This document shows positions 1-8,415 of a DNA stretch of 64,000 nucleotides, one piece after another. The position numbers and the translations under genes were made by a program. The notes beneath the pieces were generated by a model that saw nothing but the letters and a program-made list of their open reading frames with translations, searched no databases and was not told where the DNA came from. Positions within the stretch are counted from its first letter, which is position 1, and every line of letters starts with the position of its first letter. This DNA comes from Dietzia sp. JS16-p6b (GTDB lineage: Bacteria; Actinomycetota; Actinomycetes; Mycobacteriales; Mycobacteriaceae): the NCBI RefSeq assembly GCF_003052165.1, contig NZ_CP024869.1:771001-835000 (forward strand), given 5' to 3'.

Positions 1-114
1 CCCGAGGGCGGCGTGGAGATCCCGGCACTGGCCTTCGTCGATGTCGCGGACGGTGTGGTGACCCGCTGGGAGGACTACAAGGACCTACGTACTCTGAACA
101 CGATCTCGGAGTAG
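1..114 (+). CDS. SnoaL-like/NTF2-fold protein, C-terminal fragment
   Basis: The reading frame is open from base 1 to a TAG stop and gives 37 residues, so the gene begins outside the window. The residues read ...ALAFVDVADGVVTRWEDYKDLRTLNTISE. A hydrophobic strand, then G-V-V-T-R-W-E-D-Y, is the usual ending of SnoaL-like or limonene-epoxide-hydrolase-like proteins of the NTF2 fold. The next gene starts 3 bases after this stop and ends in a similar W-S-D-Y-L-D motif, so the two look like a tandem pair in one operon. No catalytic assignment is possible from a fragment. Confidence 0.6.
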   Translation, partial: PEGGVEIPALAFVDVADGVVTRWEDYKDLRTLNTISE

Positions 115-117
115 ACG

Positions 118-525
118 GTGGACGGGGGCGGTCCGGTGGACCGGGAGGAGCATGAAGTCGACGCCGCCGCGGTGGTCAGGGCGCTCGTCGAAGCCAGGTT
201 CCGGGGGGATGTGACCACGACGACCGCTCTGTGTACGCCCGACATCGTGTTGCGGATCGAGGGGTCTCATGAGGCGCGCGGGCGAGAGGGAGTGGCGCAC
301 CTGATGGAGTTCAACCGAGAGGTCGCCACCAACGTGCGTGTCGAGATTCACCGGGTCATGGCATCGGGTGACACCGTCGCGATGAGCAGGACCATGTTCC
401 TCACCATCAACGGGCAGGCCGTCGAGCTCAGCGCGGGCGCGTTCTTCACGTTGCGTGACGGCCTGGTGCGGGAATGGAGTGACTACCTGGACATGAGCGA
501 GGTGGCGCGCGCGCTCGGGCACTGA
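118..525 (+). CDS. SnoaL-like nuclear transport factor 2 family protein
   Basis: A 135-residue protein with the size and pattern of the SnoaL/NTF2-like fold: an N-terminal helix (residues about 13-30), a strand ending in D-I-V-L-R-I-E-G, and C-terminal strands with F-F-T-L-R-D-G-L-V-R-E-W-S-D-Y. Members are small cone-shaped proteins that bind hydrophobic ligands and act as isomerases, cyclases or epoxide hydrolases, or have unknown roles. The GTG start is chosen because GGAG lies 6 bases upstream, inside the end of the previous gene, which suggests translational coupling. The two adjacent genes may be paralogues. The substrate cannot be read from the sequence. Confidence 0.7.
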   Translation: MDGGGPVDREEHEVDAAAVVRALVEARFRGDVTTTTALCTPDIVLRIEGSHEARGREGVAHLMEFNREVATNVRVEIHRVMASGDTVAMSRTMFLTINGQAVELSAGAFFTLRDGLVREWSDYLDMSEVARALGH

Positions 526-536
526 GCCGGTCACCC

Positions 537-574
537 GCCCGACCCGACCACCGGGGCGGCGAGTCGGGGTGGGC
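537..574. terminator. Imperfect hairpin between convergent genes
   Basis: Arms at 537-548 and 563-574 pair at 11 of 12 positions, including one G-U, around a 14-base loop. They lie between two convergent genes (stops at 525 and 578). There is no T tract, so termination is only inferred from the position. Confidence 0.35.
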
Positions 575-577
575 CGG

Positions 578-1006
578 TCAGTCCCCGGGAACGAACTCGT
601 CGTGGCCGAGTTCCCGCAGAGCGCGACGGATCGTCGCGGCCGCCGCGTCCGACTCCTCCGCCGGGGCGTCGGGGTCCGCGCGGGACAGGTCGAAGCCGGA
701 CATGTCGTCGGCGGGGAAGACGTGGATGTGGGTGTGTGGGACCTCGAAACCCGCGATCAGATAGCCGGCCCGCGACGCCCCGAAACCCTCGACGACGGCC
801 TCGCCGACCGCCTGGGCGACCTCGTTGAGCCGCGCCCACAGCCGGGGGTCGAGGTCGGTCCAGCGGTCGATCTCCTCTCGCGGGACGATGAGGGTGTGGC
901 CGGCCGCGACGGGCGCGATCGTGAGGAAGGCGACCACCTCGGGGTCCTCCCAGACGAACCTGCCCGGCAGCTCACCGGAGATGATCTTGCTGAAAACGGT
1001 CGACAT
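578..1006 (-). CDS. HIT family protein (histidine triad hydrolase)
   Basis: A 142-residue protein with the histidine-triad signature V-P-H-T-H-I-H-V-F-P in its second half and the family's N-terminal S-T-V-F-S-K-I-I-S-G-E-L-P-G. HIT proteins of this branch hydrolyse nucleotide phosphoramidates or dinucleotides, with the middle His of the triad forming the adenylated intermediate. The length is normal. The ATG sits 6 bases after TAGGCT (1013-1018 on this strand) with no ribosome binding site, so the transcript is probably leaderless. The gene converges on the SnoaL-like pair and is divergent from the TetR gene. The exact substrate is unknown. Confidence 0.9.
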   Translation of the reverse strand: MSTVFSKIISGELPGRFVWEDPEVVAFLTIAPVAAGHTLIVPREEIDRWTDLDPRLWARLNEVAQAVGEAVVEGFGASRAGYLIAGFEVPHTHIHVFPADDMSGFDLSRADPDAPAEESDAAAATIRRALRELGHDEFVPGD

Positions 1007-1133
1007 GCTCCCAGCCTACGTACCCGGGGCGGCCGGTTGCCGCTGATGCGCGGTGGCTCGTGGTGTAATGAGGGGTACGCCACCCGGACAACGAGCGGCG
1101 AACGGTCCTTAGAGGATGGCGGAGGGACGGCAG

Positions 1134-1838
1134 ATGATCGAGGCAACGGCACCGACGGCAGACGACACCGTCAAGAAGAAGTCCTACCACCACGGTGACC
1201 AGCGGAACGCGATCATCCACGAGGCCACCACGCGGGCGAGGTCCTCGGGGGAGAAGGCGATCGTGCTGCGGGAGATCGCGCCGGTCATCGGGGTGTCGGC
1301 CACCGCCGCCTACCGACATTTCACCAACCGGCAGCAGTTGGTCGAGGAGGTCTCGGCCCGCGGGTTCGCCGCGATGGGTGAGCGTGTCGCCCTCCCGGGG
1401 GTCACCGGCGCGGAGTCGGCCCCGGGGCTCGCGGCCTACCTGGACCTCCGCAACGCGGGGATCGCGATCGTGGCGTTCACGGTCGCGGAGCCCGCCTGGG
1501 CGCGGATGATGATCGAGACTCTGGGGGAGTCGCCGACGGTCGGGTTCGCTGCGTCGGATGTCACCGACATCATGCAGCAGATCGTCGACCGCGGGATCGC
1601 CGCGGGGATCTTCCGTCCGGGGACGAGGATCAGGGACCAGCGCGTCCTGTGGGCGGGGATCGACGGCCTCTGTTCGCACGCGATGTTCGGGCTCAAGCCG
1701 ATGGGGACCCCGGAGGCGGACCACGCGACGGCGCGCACGCTCGATCTCTGCATGACGGACATGCTCACCGCGGAGGGGCTGCGGGTCCGCGATGAGGCCA
1801 CGTTGCCGGACGGGATCGCGACCGACCTGCCGAGCTGA
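1134..1838 (+). CDS. TetR family transcriptional regulator
   Basis: A 234-residue one-component regulator. The N-terminal DNA-binding domain shows the TetR helix-turn-helix I-A-P-V-I-G-V-S-A-T-A-A-Y-R-H-F, followed by an all-helical ligand-binding region that resembles the WHG-type TetR C-terminal domain. A basic K-K-K-S-Y-H-H-G-D stretch precedes the HTH. An upstream in-frame ATG exists at 1116, but GGAGGG at 1121-1126 is correctly spaced for the ATG at 1134. The neighbours (HIT protein, purD) do not point to a regulon, and the regulator may control itself or the divergent HIT gene. The ligand is unknown. Confidence 0.88.
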   Translation: MIEATAPTADDTVKKKSYHHGDQRNAIIHEATTRARSSGEKAIVLREIAPVIGVSATAAYRHFTNRQQLVEEVSARGFAAMGERVALPGVTGAESAPGLAAYLDLRNAGIAIVAFTVAEPAWARMMIETLGESPTVGFAASDVTDIMQQIVDRGIAAGIFRPGTRIRDQRVLWAGIDGLCSHAMFGLKPMGTPEADHATARTLDLCMTDMLTAEGLRVRDEATLPDGIATDLPS

Positions 1839-1910
1839 GGTCCACCCGACGACGCCCGCACCGGCCGTGCCGGGTCACGTCGCCCGGGGGGCGCGACTAC
1901 TGTGGTCGCT

Positions 1911-3166
1911 GTGCGAATTCTCGTGATCGGTTCCGGTGCCCGTGAGCACGCCATCCTCGTCGCCCTCGCCGCGGACCCCGCGGTGACGGAGCTCCACGCC
2001 GCGCCGGGCAACCCCGGCATGGTGCAGGCCACGTGTCACGACGCGTCGGTGACGGATCCCTCGGCGGTCTCCGCGTTGGCACGGCGGCTCGAGGTGGACC
2101 TGGTCGTCATCGGCCCCGAGGTGCCGCTGGTGGCGGGGGTGGCCGATGCCCTCCGCGCGGCCGGCGTCCCGGTGTTCGGTCCCTCGGCCGAGGCCGCCCG
2201 GATCGAGGGCTCCAAGGCCTTCGCCAAGGACGTCATGGCCGCGGCGGGGGTCCGCACGGCGCGCGCCGAGGTCGTCGACTCGCCCGCCGACCTGGACGAG
2301 GCGCTCGACCGGTTCGGCCCCACCTGGGTGGTCAAGGACGACGGCCTCGCGGCCGGCAAGGGGGTCGTGGTCACGCCCGACCGCGCCGCCGCGCACGCCC
2401 ACGCGCTCGCCTGCCTGGACGACGGGCACCCGGTTCTGCTCGAGTCCTTCCTCGACGGCCCCGAGGTGTCGCTGTTCTGTCTCGTGGACGGCGAGACGGT
2501 GGTCCCGCTCCTCCCCGCTCAGGATCACAAGCGTGTCGGGGAGGGGGACCGCGGACCCAACACCGGCGGGATGGGCGCCTACACCCCCCTGCCGTGGCTG
2601 CCGCAGGGGATGGTCGACCGGATCGTCTCCGAGGTGTGTGAGCCGGTCGCCCGCGAGATGGTCGCACGGGGATGCGGCTTCTCCGGTCTCTTGTACGCGG
2701 GTCTGGCGATCACCACGTCCGGCCCCGAGGTCGTGGAGTTCAACTGCCGTTTCGGTGATCCCGAGACGCAGGCGGTCCTGGCGCTACTGGAGTCGCCCCT
2801 CGGGCAGGCCCTCCACGCGGTGGCCACCGGCCGTCTCGCCGAGCTGCCTCCGCTGGTGTGGCGCGACGGCGCCGCCGTGACCGTCGTGCTGGCCGCGGAG
2901 AACTACCCGTCCTCGCCACGCCGGGGGACGTGATCGAGGGCGCCGAGCAGCCGGGGGTCTTCCACGCCGGGACGGCCCGGGACGAGAACGGGCGACTGGT
3001 CTCGGCCGGGGGGCGGGTCCTGTCGGTCGTCGGGACCGGTCCCGACCTCGCCGCCGCGCGCGCGGAGGCCTACCGGATCCTCGACGGGGTCGAGCTGGGC
3101 GGCGGTCACTTCCGTCGCGACATCGGCCTGGCGGCCGAGGAGGGACACATCAGCATCCCGGGCTGA
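1911..3166 (+). CDS. purD: Phosphoribosylamine-glycine ligase (PurD), interrupted by one frameshift
   Basis: PurD joins glycine to phosphoribosylamine, using ATP, in de novo purine synthesis. The N-terminus [13 protein letters not shown], the ATP-grasp core ([14 protein letters not shown]) and [13 protein letters not shown] are clear. After A-A-E-N-Y-P the frame runs into a stop at 2933, while the expected C-terminal domain (G-D-V-I-E-G-A-E ... [11 protein letters not shown]) continues in the next frame to 3166. Adding one G to the five-G run at 2923-2927 restores a 418-residue protein of normal length, so a base-calling error or a recent one-base loss is likely. GTG 1911 lies 7 bases after TACTGT (1898-1903), which suggests a leaderless start. 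Confidence 0.93.
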
Positions 3167-3200
3167 CGGCGGCAGCCCGCCGGGCTGACGGCCGATCCGC

Positions 3201-3260
3201 CGTCCTCAACGCGCCTGTCCTCACCGAGCCCGTCCTCAACGAGCCCGTCCTCAACGAGCG
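3201..3260. repeat. 15-bp tandem repeat, four copies, over the 3' end of idi
   Basis: Four consecutive 15-bp units start at 3201, 3216, 3231 and 3246, with the core GTCCTCA-CGAGC. The period is a multiple of three and the unit includes the idi stop codon, so on the minus strand four in-frame TGA codons follow one another. It looks like tandem duplication of the gene's last codons. Confidence 0.85.
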
Positions 3261-3805
3261 TAGAGGGCCATGCGCGGCGCCTGCGCGACCAGCCAGGGGC
3301 TGAACGCGAACGGCGTCGCGTCGATGGCCTTGCGCACGTCCTCGGGCCGGGCCCAGTGGTGGGCGCACACCTCGTCCGCCCGCGGGGCCAGGTCGGCGCG
3401 GATGCGGGCGGTGAACACGGGGCAGATCTCGTTCTCCACGATCCCGGAGTCGTCCACCGCCCGGTACCGGAAGTCCGGCAACGCCGGCTCGATCCCGTCC
3501 ACGCGCGTCCCGAGTTCCTGTTCCGCCCGTCGCACTATCGCCTCGGCGGGGTCCTCGCCCGGTGCGGGGTGACCACAGAACGAGTTGGTCCACACACCCG
3601 GCCAGGCGCGCTTGTGCAGCGCGCGACGGGTGAGCAGGACGCGGCCCTCCTCGTCGACCACGTGGCACGAGAACGCCAGGTGCAGCGGGGTGTCGGTGGT
3701 GTGGACGGTGGCCTTGTCCGCGGTGCCGACGGGCTGGCCGTCCTCCGAGAGGAGGACCACGTACTCGGTGCCCGCGGGAGCGGAGGCGTCGGGGAGGGAG
3801 GACAT
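3251..3805 (-). CDS. idi: Isopentenyl-diphosphate delta-isomerase, type 1
   Basis: A Nudix-fold enzyme of 184 residues that interconverts isopentenyl and dimethylallyl diphosphate, supplying polyprenyl lipids, carotenoids and menaquinone. Family marks are W-T-N-S-F-C-G-H-P, with the catalytic Cys and a metal-binding His, and E-N-E-I-C-P-V-F, with the catalytic and metal-binding Glu residues. Length is typical for type 1 Idi. ATG 3805 follows TAAGGT (3813-3818) by 7 bases, so a leaderless transcript is likely. The stop lies inside a four-copy 15-bp repeat. It converges on purD, and the acyl-CoA dehydrogenase lies upstream on the same strand, 44 bases away. Confidence 0.95.
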   Translation of the reverse strand: MSSLPDASAPAGTEYVVLLSEDGQPVGTADKATVHTTDTPLHLAFSCHVVDEEGRVLLTRRALHKRAWPGVWTNSFCGHPAPGEDPAEAIVRRAEQELGTRVDGIEPALPDFRYRAVDDSGIVENEICPVFTARIRADLAPRADEVCAHHWARPEDVRKAIDATPFAFSPWLVAQAPRMALYAR

Positions 3806-3849
3806 GCCGCCAACCTTAGGCGCTCCGGGCCGGACGGGCCGCCGGGGAC

Positions 3850-4989
3850 TCAGACGGCGAGGTCGCGGGCGATCACCAGTCGCTGGATCTGGTTGGTGCC
3901 CTCGAAGATCTGGGTGATCTTGGCCTCGCGCATGTACCGCTCCACGGGGAACTCCCGGGTGTAGCCGACGCCGCCGAGCACCTGGACCGCGTCCGTCGTG
4001 ACCTTCATCGCCGCGTCCGTGGCGGTGAGCTTGGCGATCGAGGCCTGGCGGGAGTAGGGACGGCCGGCGTCCTTGCGTCGGGCGGCGTCGAGGTACGTGG
4101 CGCGGGCGGAGGTCACGGCCGCGGCCATGTCCGCCAGCAGGAAGCCCAGGCCCTGGTGGCCGATGATGGTCTTGCCGAACGCCTCGCGCTCATTGGCGTA
4201 GGCGACCGCGTCGTCGAGCGCCCGCTGCGCGATGCCGGTGGCCACCGCGGCGATCCCGAGCCGGCCCGAGTCCAGGGCGGAGAACGCGATGCGCAGTCCG
4301 TCGCCCTCGGCGCCCAGGAGACGGGCGGCGTCGACCCGGGCGCCCTCGTAGGCGGCGGTGGTGGTGGGGACACCGTTCAGGCCCATCTTGTCCTCGGGCT
4401 TCCCGAACGTCAGGTTCTCGGTGTCGCGGGGGACCAGGAGACACGAGATGCCGCGGGACCCCTCGCCGGTGCGGACGAAGGTGTTGTACACGTCGGCGAT
4501 CCCACCGTGCGTGATCCAGGACTTGGTGCCGGTGACCACGAACTCGTCACCCTCGCGCTCGGCGCGGCACCGCAGCGCCGCCGCGTCCGACCCGGCCTGT
4601 GGCTCCGAGAGCGAATACGCGCCGATCTGCTCGCCGGCGAGCATCCCGGGCAGCCACTCGGCCTTCTGCTCGTCGGAGCCGGCGGTGGCCAGGGGGAAGC
4701 AGGACAGACCGTGCACGCTCGTCGCGACGGCGACAGCCGCCCACCGGGCACCGAGCTCCTCCAGCACCTGCAGGTACACCTCGTACGGCTGGTCGCCGCC
4801 GCCGAACTCCTCCGGATAGGGCAGCCCCAGCAGGCCCACCTCGCCGAGTTGCGCGAAGAGCCCCTCGGGATAGGTGTGGTTCCGCTCGTGCTCGGCCGCG
4901 ATCGGCTCGAGCAGCTTGTCCGCGACCGAGCGGGTCATGTCGAGGAGTTCGTACGCCTCGTCGCTGGGGAGCAGTCGGTCGACGGCCAT
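3850..4989 (-). CDS. Acyl-CoA dehydrogenase
   Basis: A 379-residue FAD flavoprotein that oxidises acyl-CoA to trans-2-enoyl-CoA in beta-oxidation or branched-chain catabolism. Visible marks are the N-terminal helical domain, the FAD-domain segment S-L-S-E-P-Q-A-G-S-D-A, and the C-terminal V-L-G-G-V-G-Y-T-R-E-F and I-F-E-G-T-N-Q-I-Q, where the Glu is the usual catalytic base of short- and medium-chain members. The frame stays open upstream, but ATG 4989 has a good GGAAGG site and the canonical N-terminus A-V-D-R-L-L-P. It is divergent from the acyl-CoA synthetase gene across about 157 bases, so the two may act on the same acyl substrates. Chain-length specificity is not visible. Confidence 0.93.
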   Translation of the reverse strand: MAVDRLLPSDEAYELLDMTRSVADKLLEPIAAEHERNHTYPEGLFAQLGEVGLLGLPYPEEFGGGDQPYEVYLQVLEELGARWAAVAVATSVHGLSCFPLATAGSDEQKAEWLPGMLAGEQIGAYSLSEPQAGSDAAALRCRAEREGDEFVVTGTKSWITHGGIADVYNTFVRTGEGSRGISCLLVPRDTENLTFGKPEDKMGLNGVPTTTAAYEGARVDAARLLGAEGDGLRIAFSALDSGRLGIAAVATGIAQRALDDAVAYANEREAFGKTIIGHQGLGFLLADMAAAVTSARATYLDAARRKDAGRPYSRQASIAKLTATDAAMKVTTDAVQVLGGVGYTREFPVERYMREAKITQIFEGTNQIQRLVIARDLAV

Positions 4990-5146
4990 GGGAGTCCTTC
5001 CGGGTCGCTGAGGGAGATGTCGGCTGGTCTCGCTGGGGCTGGTCTCATTAGAGTGCACGGCGTCCGTGCGGTCGTACCAGCCCCGAAAGCGGGGGTGCCC
5101 GTCGGTGGGTGGTGCGCGGCGGGTCCGTGCAGCAGTATCCGGAGAC

Positions 5147-6796
5147 ATGTCTGCAGATATGGCCCAGACCACTCCACCCGCCGCTCTCCCGTTGTCCCCG
5201 GACGAGCTCCTGGCGATCTACGACGTGCCCGGCGCGAGTGCGGCGCAGTTCCTGTGTGACCGCCACGATCCCGACGCGGTGGCGTTCACCGTGATCGATG
5301 CCGACCTGTCGGGTCGGGACATCACCTACGGCGAGCTCAGGGCGAGGAGTGAGAAGGTGGCCGCCGCGCTCTCGGCCCTCGGGGTGGGCGAGGGGGACCG
5401 GGTCGCCACCCTCATGTCCAAGTCCGCCGACCTGGTGTTCACGCTCATGGGGATCTGGCGCCTGGGCGCGGTGCACATGCCGCTGTTCACCGCGTTCGCG
5501 TGGCCCGCCATCGAGATGCGGCTCACCGGCGGGGCGGCCAGAGTGATCGTGACGGATGCCGACCAGCGGGACAAGCTCGAGACCACGTCGGTGCCGATCG
5601 TCGTGGCGGGGCTCGCGGACTGCCCCGCGGCCCGGGAGGGGGATCTGGACCTCCACACGATCGTCGACGCCCGCGAGTCCGGCCGGGCGGCCGCCGTCAC
5701 CGGCCCTGACGCCGGGATGGTCATGCTGTTCACCTCCGGCACCACCGGCACCCCCAAGGGCGTCGTGGTCCCCGTCCGGGCGCTCGCCGCGTTCCACCAG
5801 TACATCGAGACCGGTCTGGACGTGCGCGCCGACGACGTGTTCTGGAACGGCGCCGATCCGGGCTGGGCGTACGGCCTCTACTACGGCATCCTCGGTCCGC
5901 TGGCCGTGGGGCGCCGCAGCCTGCTGCTCCACGCGCGATACACCCCGGAACTGGCCTTCGCGGTCCTGCAGTACTACGGGGTCACCAACTTCGCGGCCGC
6001 GCCGACCGTCTACCGGACCATGCGGGCGAAGCGCGAGATCGCCCCGGACGTCAGGCTCCGCCGGGCCTCCTCCGCCGGGGAGCCGCTGACCCCCGAGGTG
6101 ATCGAGTGGTCGATCGAGCAGTTCGGTGTCGAGGTCCGGGACCAGTACGGTCAGACCGAGCACGGGATGTTCATCATCAATCCCTGGCACGACTCGCTCC
6201 GCGAGGACGTCCGGCCGGGCTCCATGGGCGTGCCGCTTCCGGGCTGGGCGTGCACCGTGCTCGCGGCCGATGCCGATGAGCCCGCCCCGGTCGGGGAACT
6301 CGGCCGCGTGGCGATCGACGTCCCGGACAGCCCGCTCATGTGGTTCACGGGGTACCACGACGCGCCGGAGAAGACGGCCGAGCGGTTCAGCGCGGACGGT
6401 CGCTGGTACTACACGGGCGACGCGGCCACGCTCGACGCCGACGGTCACTTCTACTTCTCGAGCCGCGACGACGACGTGATCATCATGTCCGGTTACCGGA
6501 TCGGCCCGTTCGACGTGGAGTCCGTTCTGGCCAGGCACCCGGACGTCCTGGAGTCGGCGATCATCGGCGTTCCCGACGACCTGGCCGGCGAGGTGCTCGA
6601 GGCGTATGTCGTGCTGCGGGACGGGGTCGAGGGCGACGACGACACGGTGGCGGACCTGCAGAAGTGGGTCAAGACGGAGTTCGCCGCCCACGCCTTCCCT
6701 CGGAAGGTCCACTTCGTCCGCGAGCTGCCCAAGACGCCGTCGGGCAAGATCCAGCGCTTCCTGCTGCGCAAGGAACGCCGGGCGAGTCAGGGATAG
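5147..6796 (+). CDS. Acyl-CoA synthetase (AMP-binding, medium-chain/ACSM-like)
   Basis: A 549-residue adenylate-forming ligase that makes acyl-CoA via an acyl-AMP. Motifs in order are the P-loop-like T-S-G-T-T-G-T-P-K-G, D-P-G-W-A-Y-G, D-Q-Y-G-Q-T-E, W-Y-Y-T-G-D, and the C-terminal P-K-T-P-S-G-K-I-Q-R with the adenylation Lys. The G-W-A-Y-G segment and overall layout resemble the ACSM/acetyl-CoA synthetase branch rather than long-chain FadD proteins. The start is uncertain: ATG 5147 is used, ATG 5159 is possible, and no strong ribosome site is seen. It probably works with the divergent acyl-CoA dehydrogenase. Confidence 0.9.
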   Translation: MSADMAQTTPPAALPLSPDELLAIYDVPGASAAQFLCDRHDPDAVAFTVIDADLSGRDITYGELRARSEKVAAALSALGVGEGDRVATLMSKSADLVFTLMGIWRLGAVHMPLFTAFAWPAIEMRLTGGAARVIVTDADQRDKLETTSVPIVVAGLADCPAAREGDLDLHTIVDARESGRAAAVTGPDAGMVMLFTSGTTGTPKGVVVPVRALAAFHQYIETGLDVRADDVFWNGADPGWAYGLYYGILGPLAVGRRSLLLHARYTPELAFAVLQYYGVTNFAAAPTVYRTMRAKREIAPDVRLRRASSAGEPLTPEVIEWSIEQFGVEVRDQYGQTEHGMFIINPWHDSLREDVRPGSMGVPLPGWACTVLAADADEPAPVGELGRVAIDVPDSPLMWFTGYHDAPEKTAERFSADGRWYYTGDAATLDADGHFYFSSRDDDVIIMSGYRIGPFDVESVLARHPDVLESAIIGVPDDLAGEVLEAYVVLRDGVEGDDDTVADLQKWVKTEFAAHAFPRKVHFVRELPKTPSGKIQRFLLRKERRASQG

Positions 6797-6821
6797 TAGG
6801 CGAACGACGCCCGGGACCGAA

Positions 6822-6862
6822 GTGACATACCGTCACATAAAGGGGGATTGCGGGTCTATCAT
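6822..6862 (+). promoter_or_regulatory. Promoter of the GH43 gene with an inverted repeat
   Basis: The inverted repeat GTGAC-N5-GTCAC lies at 6822-6836, upstream of the -10-like TATCAT at 6857-6862, which stands 6 bases before the ATG. The repeat covers the expected -35 position, so a regulator bound here could block RNA polymerase. The spacing between half sites does not match the GlxR/CRP consensus. Confidence 0.5.
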
Positions 6863-6868
6863 CGGCCG

Positions 6869-8323
6869 ATGAGAATCTCGCGCGGTGCCCGCGCCCTCGG
6901 GGCCGCAGCTCTGGCCGTCGTCATCCCCGTCGTCTCCGCGACCGCGGCGGTCCCCGCCGGCGCCAACCCGGTGATCTCGTCGATCGCGCCGGATCCGTCC
7001 GTCCAGAGGGGAGCGGACGGGGCGTTCCACGTCTACGCGTCCTCCGACGACTGGTCGGACGGCGCCGGCTACCGGCTCGTCCCGCACTTCCGTTCCTTCG
7101 ACCTGGTCGAGTGGGAGTACGTGGGGGATGCCTTCGGCTCCCGTCCGGCGTGGGCGCCCCAGGGTTCGTTCCTCTGGGCCCCGGACGTCCACGTGACCGA
7201 CACCGGTGCCGTCATGTACTACACCACCGGAGGCCCGGCCCCCTGTATCGGCATGGCCACCGCGCCGGGGATCGAGGGCCCGTGGACCCACGGTTCGGCG
7301 CCGATCGTCTGCTTCGGTGCCGACGCCCCCTACCAGGACCTGGACCCCATGGACCCCGAGGTCGTGTTCACCGACGACGGGCCCGTCATGTTCATGGGCA
7401 ATTTCGAGGGCATCCACGCGGTACCGATGAACCCCGCGGGCACGGCGCTCGTCGGGGACCCCGTCCTGGTGGCGGGCACGGGGGTGGAGGCGCCCGCCGT
7501 GCTCACCAGAGAGGGCAGGACCCACCTGTTCACCAGCGCGGGATTGTGCTGCGACGGCGAGCAGTCGCAGTACCGGGTTCTGGGCGGCCGCGCCGACAGC
7601 GTGATGGGGCCGTACACCGACCGGCAGCAGCGTCCGCTGGTGCAGGCGCCGGGCGCGCCGCTCCCCGGAGATGTGATCCTCAAGGGTGACGCCGACTGGG
7701 TGGGCCCGGGTCACGTCGACGTGACCACCGACGACGCGGGGCAGGACTGGATGCTCTACCACGCCGCGCCCCGCGGCAGCGCCGTTCTCCCCAACGGTGT
7801 GCAGCGGCGCTACATGATGCTCGACCGCCTGGACTGGGTCGGCGGGTGGCCCGTGGTGGGCGACGGCACCCCGTCGTCGACCCGGCCCGCCGACCCGGTC
7901 GTCTCCCTGCCCGTCCGGCTCACGGCGGTCGGGGACGCGGTACTCCGGCCGGACCGGGACCGCCAGGTGCTCGACGCCTCGGTGCGGATGGACTCCACGG
8001 GGGCCGCCTATGCGGGAGAGCTGCGAGCCACGCTCACCGGCCCGGGCTCGCAACGGGTGGAGATGCCCGTCCTCGTCGACGGTCAGCAGTGGCCGTCGGT
8101 GCCCCAGAGCGTCGAGGTCGGTGCCACCGTCACCCGCGCGGTGACCCTCGTACCCCCCGCGCCCCTCGCGCCGGGGCGGTACGAGCTCGTCGTGTCAGTC
8201 GGGGACGCGGGTGGGCCGGTGCGCGAGCTGGCGGTGTTCGGCCTCGAGGTGGCGCCCGACGGGTCGCTCTCGATGGGCTCGGGCGCACTCGGCTCGGCAC
8301 CGTTGGGTTCCCTCGGCGGCTGA
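6869..8323 (+). CDS. Secreted glycoside hydrolase family 43-like protein
   Basis: A 484-residue exported protein. Residues 1 to about 30 form a Sec signal (basic start, hydrophobic A-L-A-V-V-I-P-V-V-S, then A-x-A-type sites near A-A-V-P-A-G-A). The next 300 residues fit a five-bladed beta-propeller of the GH43 type: an early P-D-P-S segment with a candidate base Asp, W-A-P-D-V-H, D-P-M-D-P-E-V-V-F, and a late G-P-G-H-V-D. GH43 enzymes cleave arabinan or xylan side chains, so trimming of the cell's own arabinogalactan is possible but unproven. The last 130 residues form a beta-rich domain and a Gly/Ser/Leu tail. ATG 6869 is chosen over an upstream TTG because TATCAT precedes it by 6 bases. Confidence 0.8.
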   Translation: MRISRGARALGAAALAVVIPVVSATAAVPAGANPVISSIAPDPSVQRGADGAFHVYASSDDWSDGAGYRLVPHFRSFDLVEWEYVGDAFGSRPAWAPQGSFLWAPDVHVTDTGAVMYYTTGGPAPCIGMATAPGIEGPWTHGSAPIVCFGADAPYQDLDPMDPEVVFTDDGPVMFMGNFEGIHAVPMNPAGTALVGDPVLVAGTGVEAPAVLTREGRTHLFTSAGLCCDGEQSQYRVLGGRADSVMGPYTDRQQRPLVQAPGAPLPGDVILKGDADWVGPGHVDVTTDDAGQDWMLYHAAPRGSAVLPNGVQRRYMMLDRLDWVGGWPVVGDGTPSSTRPADPVVSLPVRLTAVGDAVLRPDRDRQVLDASVRMDSTGAAYAGELRATLTGPGSQRVEMPVLVDGQQWPSVPQSVEVGATVTRAVTLVPPAPLAPGRYELVVSVGDAGGPVRELAVFGLEVAPDGSLSMGSGALGSAPLGSLGG

Positions 8324-8415
8324 TCGCCTGACCCGCGCCCGGATCACGTTTACGGTGAGTGCACTGCACCCCGGGGGACCGCTCCGGGGTGTGTCACACG
8401 CGAGGGGGACGGCGA

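Noticed and set aside
1911..3166. purD as a true pseudogene
   Set aside because: The only flaw is one base in a G run, and the rest is fully conserved. An identical flaw type in the kinase gene makes error more likely.
5048..6712. A 554-codon open frame on the minus strand opposite the acyl-CoA synthetase
   Set aside because: High-GC third positions create long antisense frames. It lacks family motifs and ribosome sites, and the plus-strand frame encodes a complete, motif-rich enzyme.
6822..6836. GlxR/CRP binding site
   Set aside because: The half sites GTGA and TCAC are 7 bases apart, not the 6 of the consensus, and the flanks do not match. It is kept only as an unassigned inverted repeat.
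8389..8399. Palindrome GTGTG-T-CACAC before the anion transporter
   Set aside because: Short, and located between the possible starts, so it may be chance. No second site was seen.
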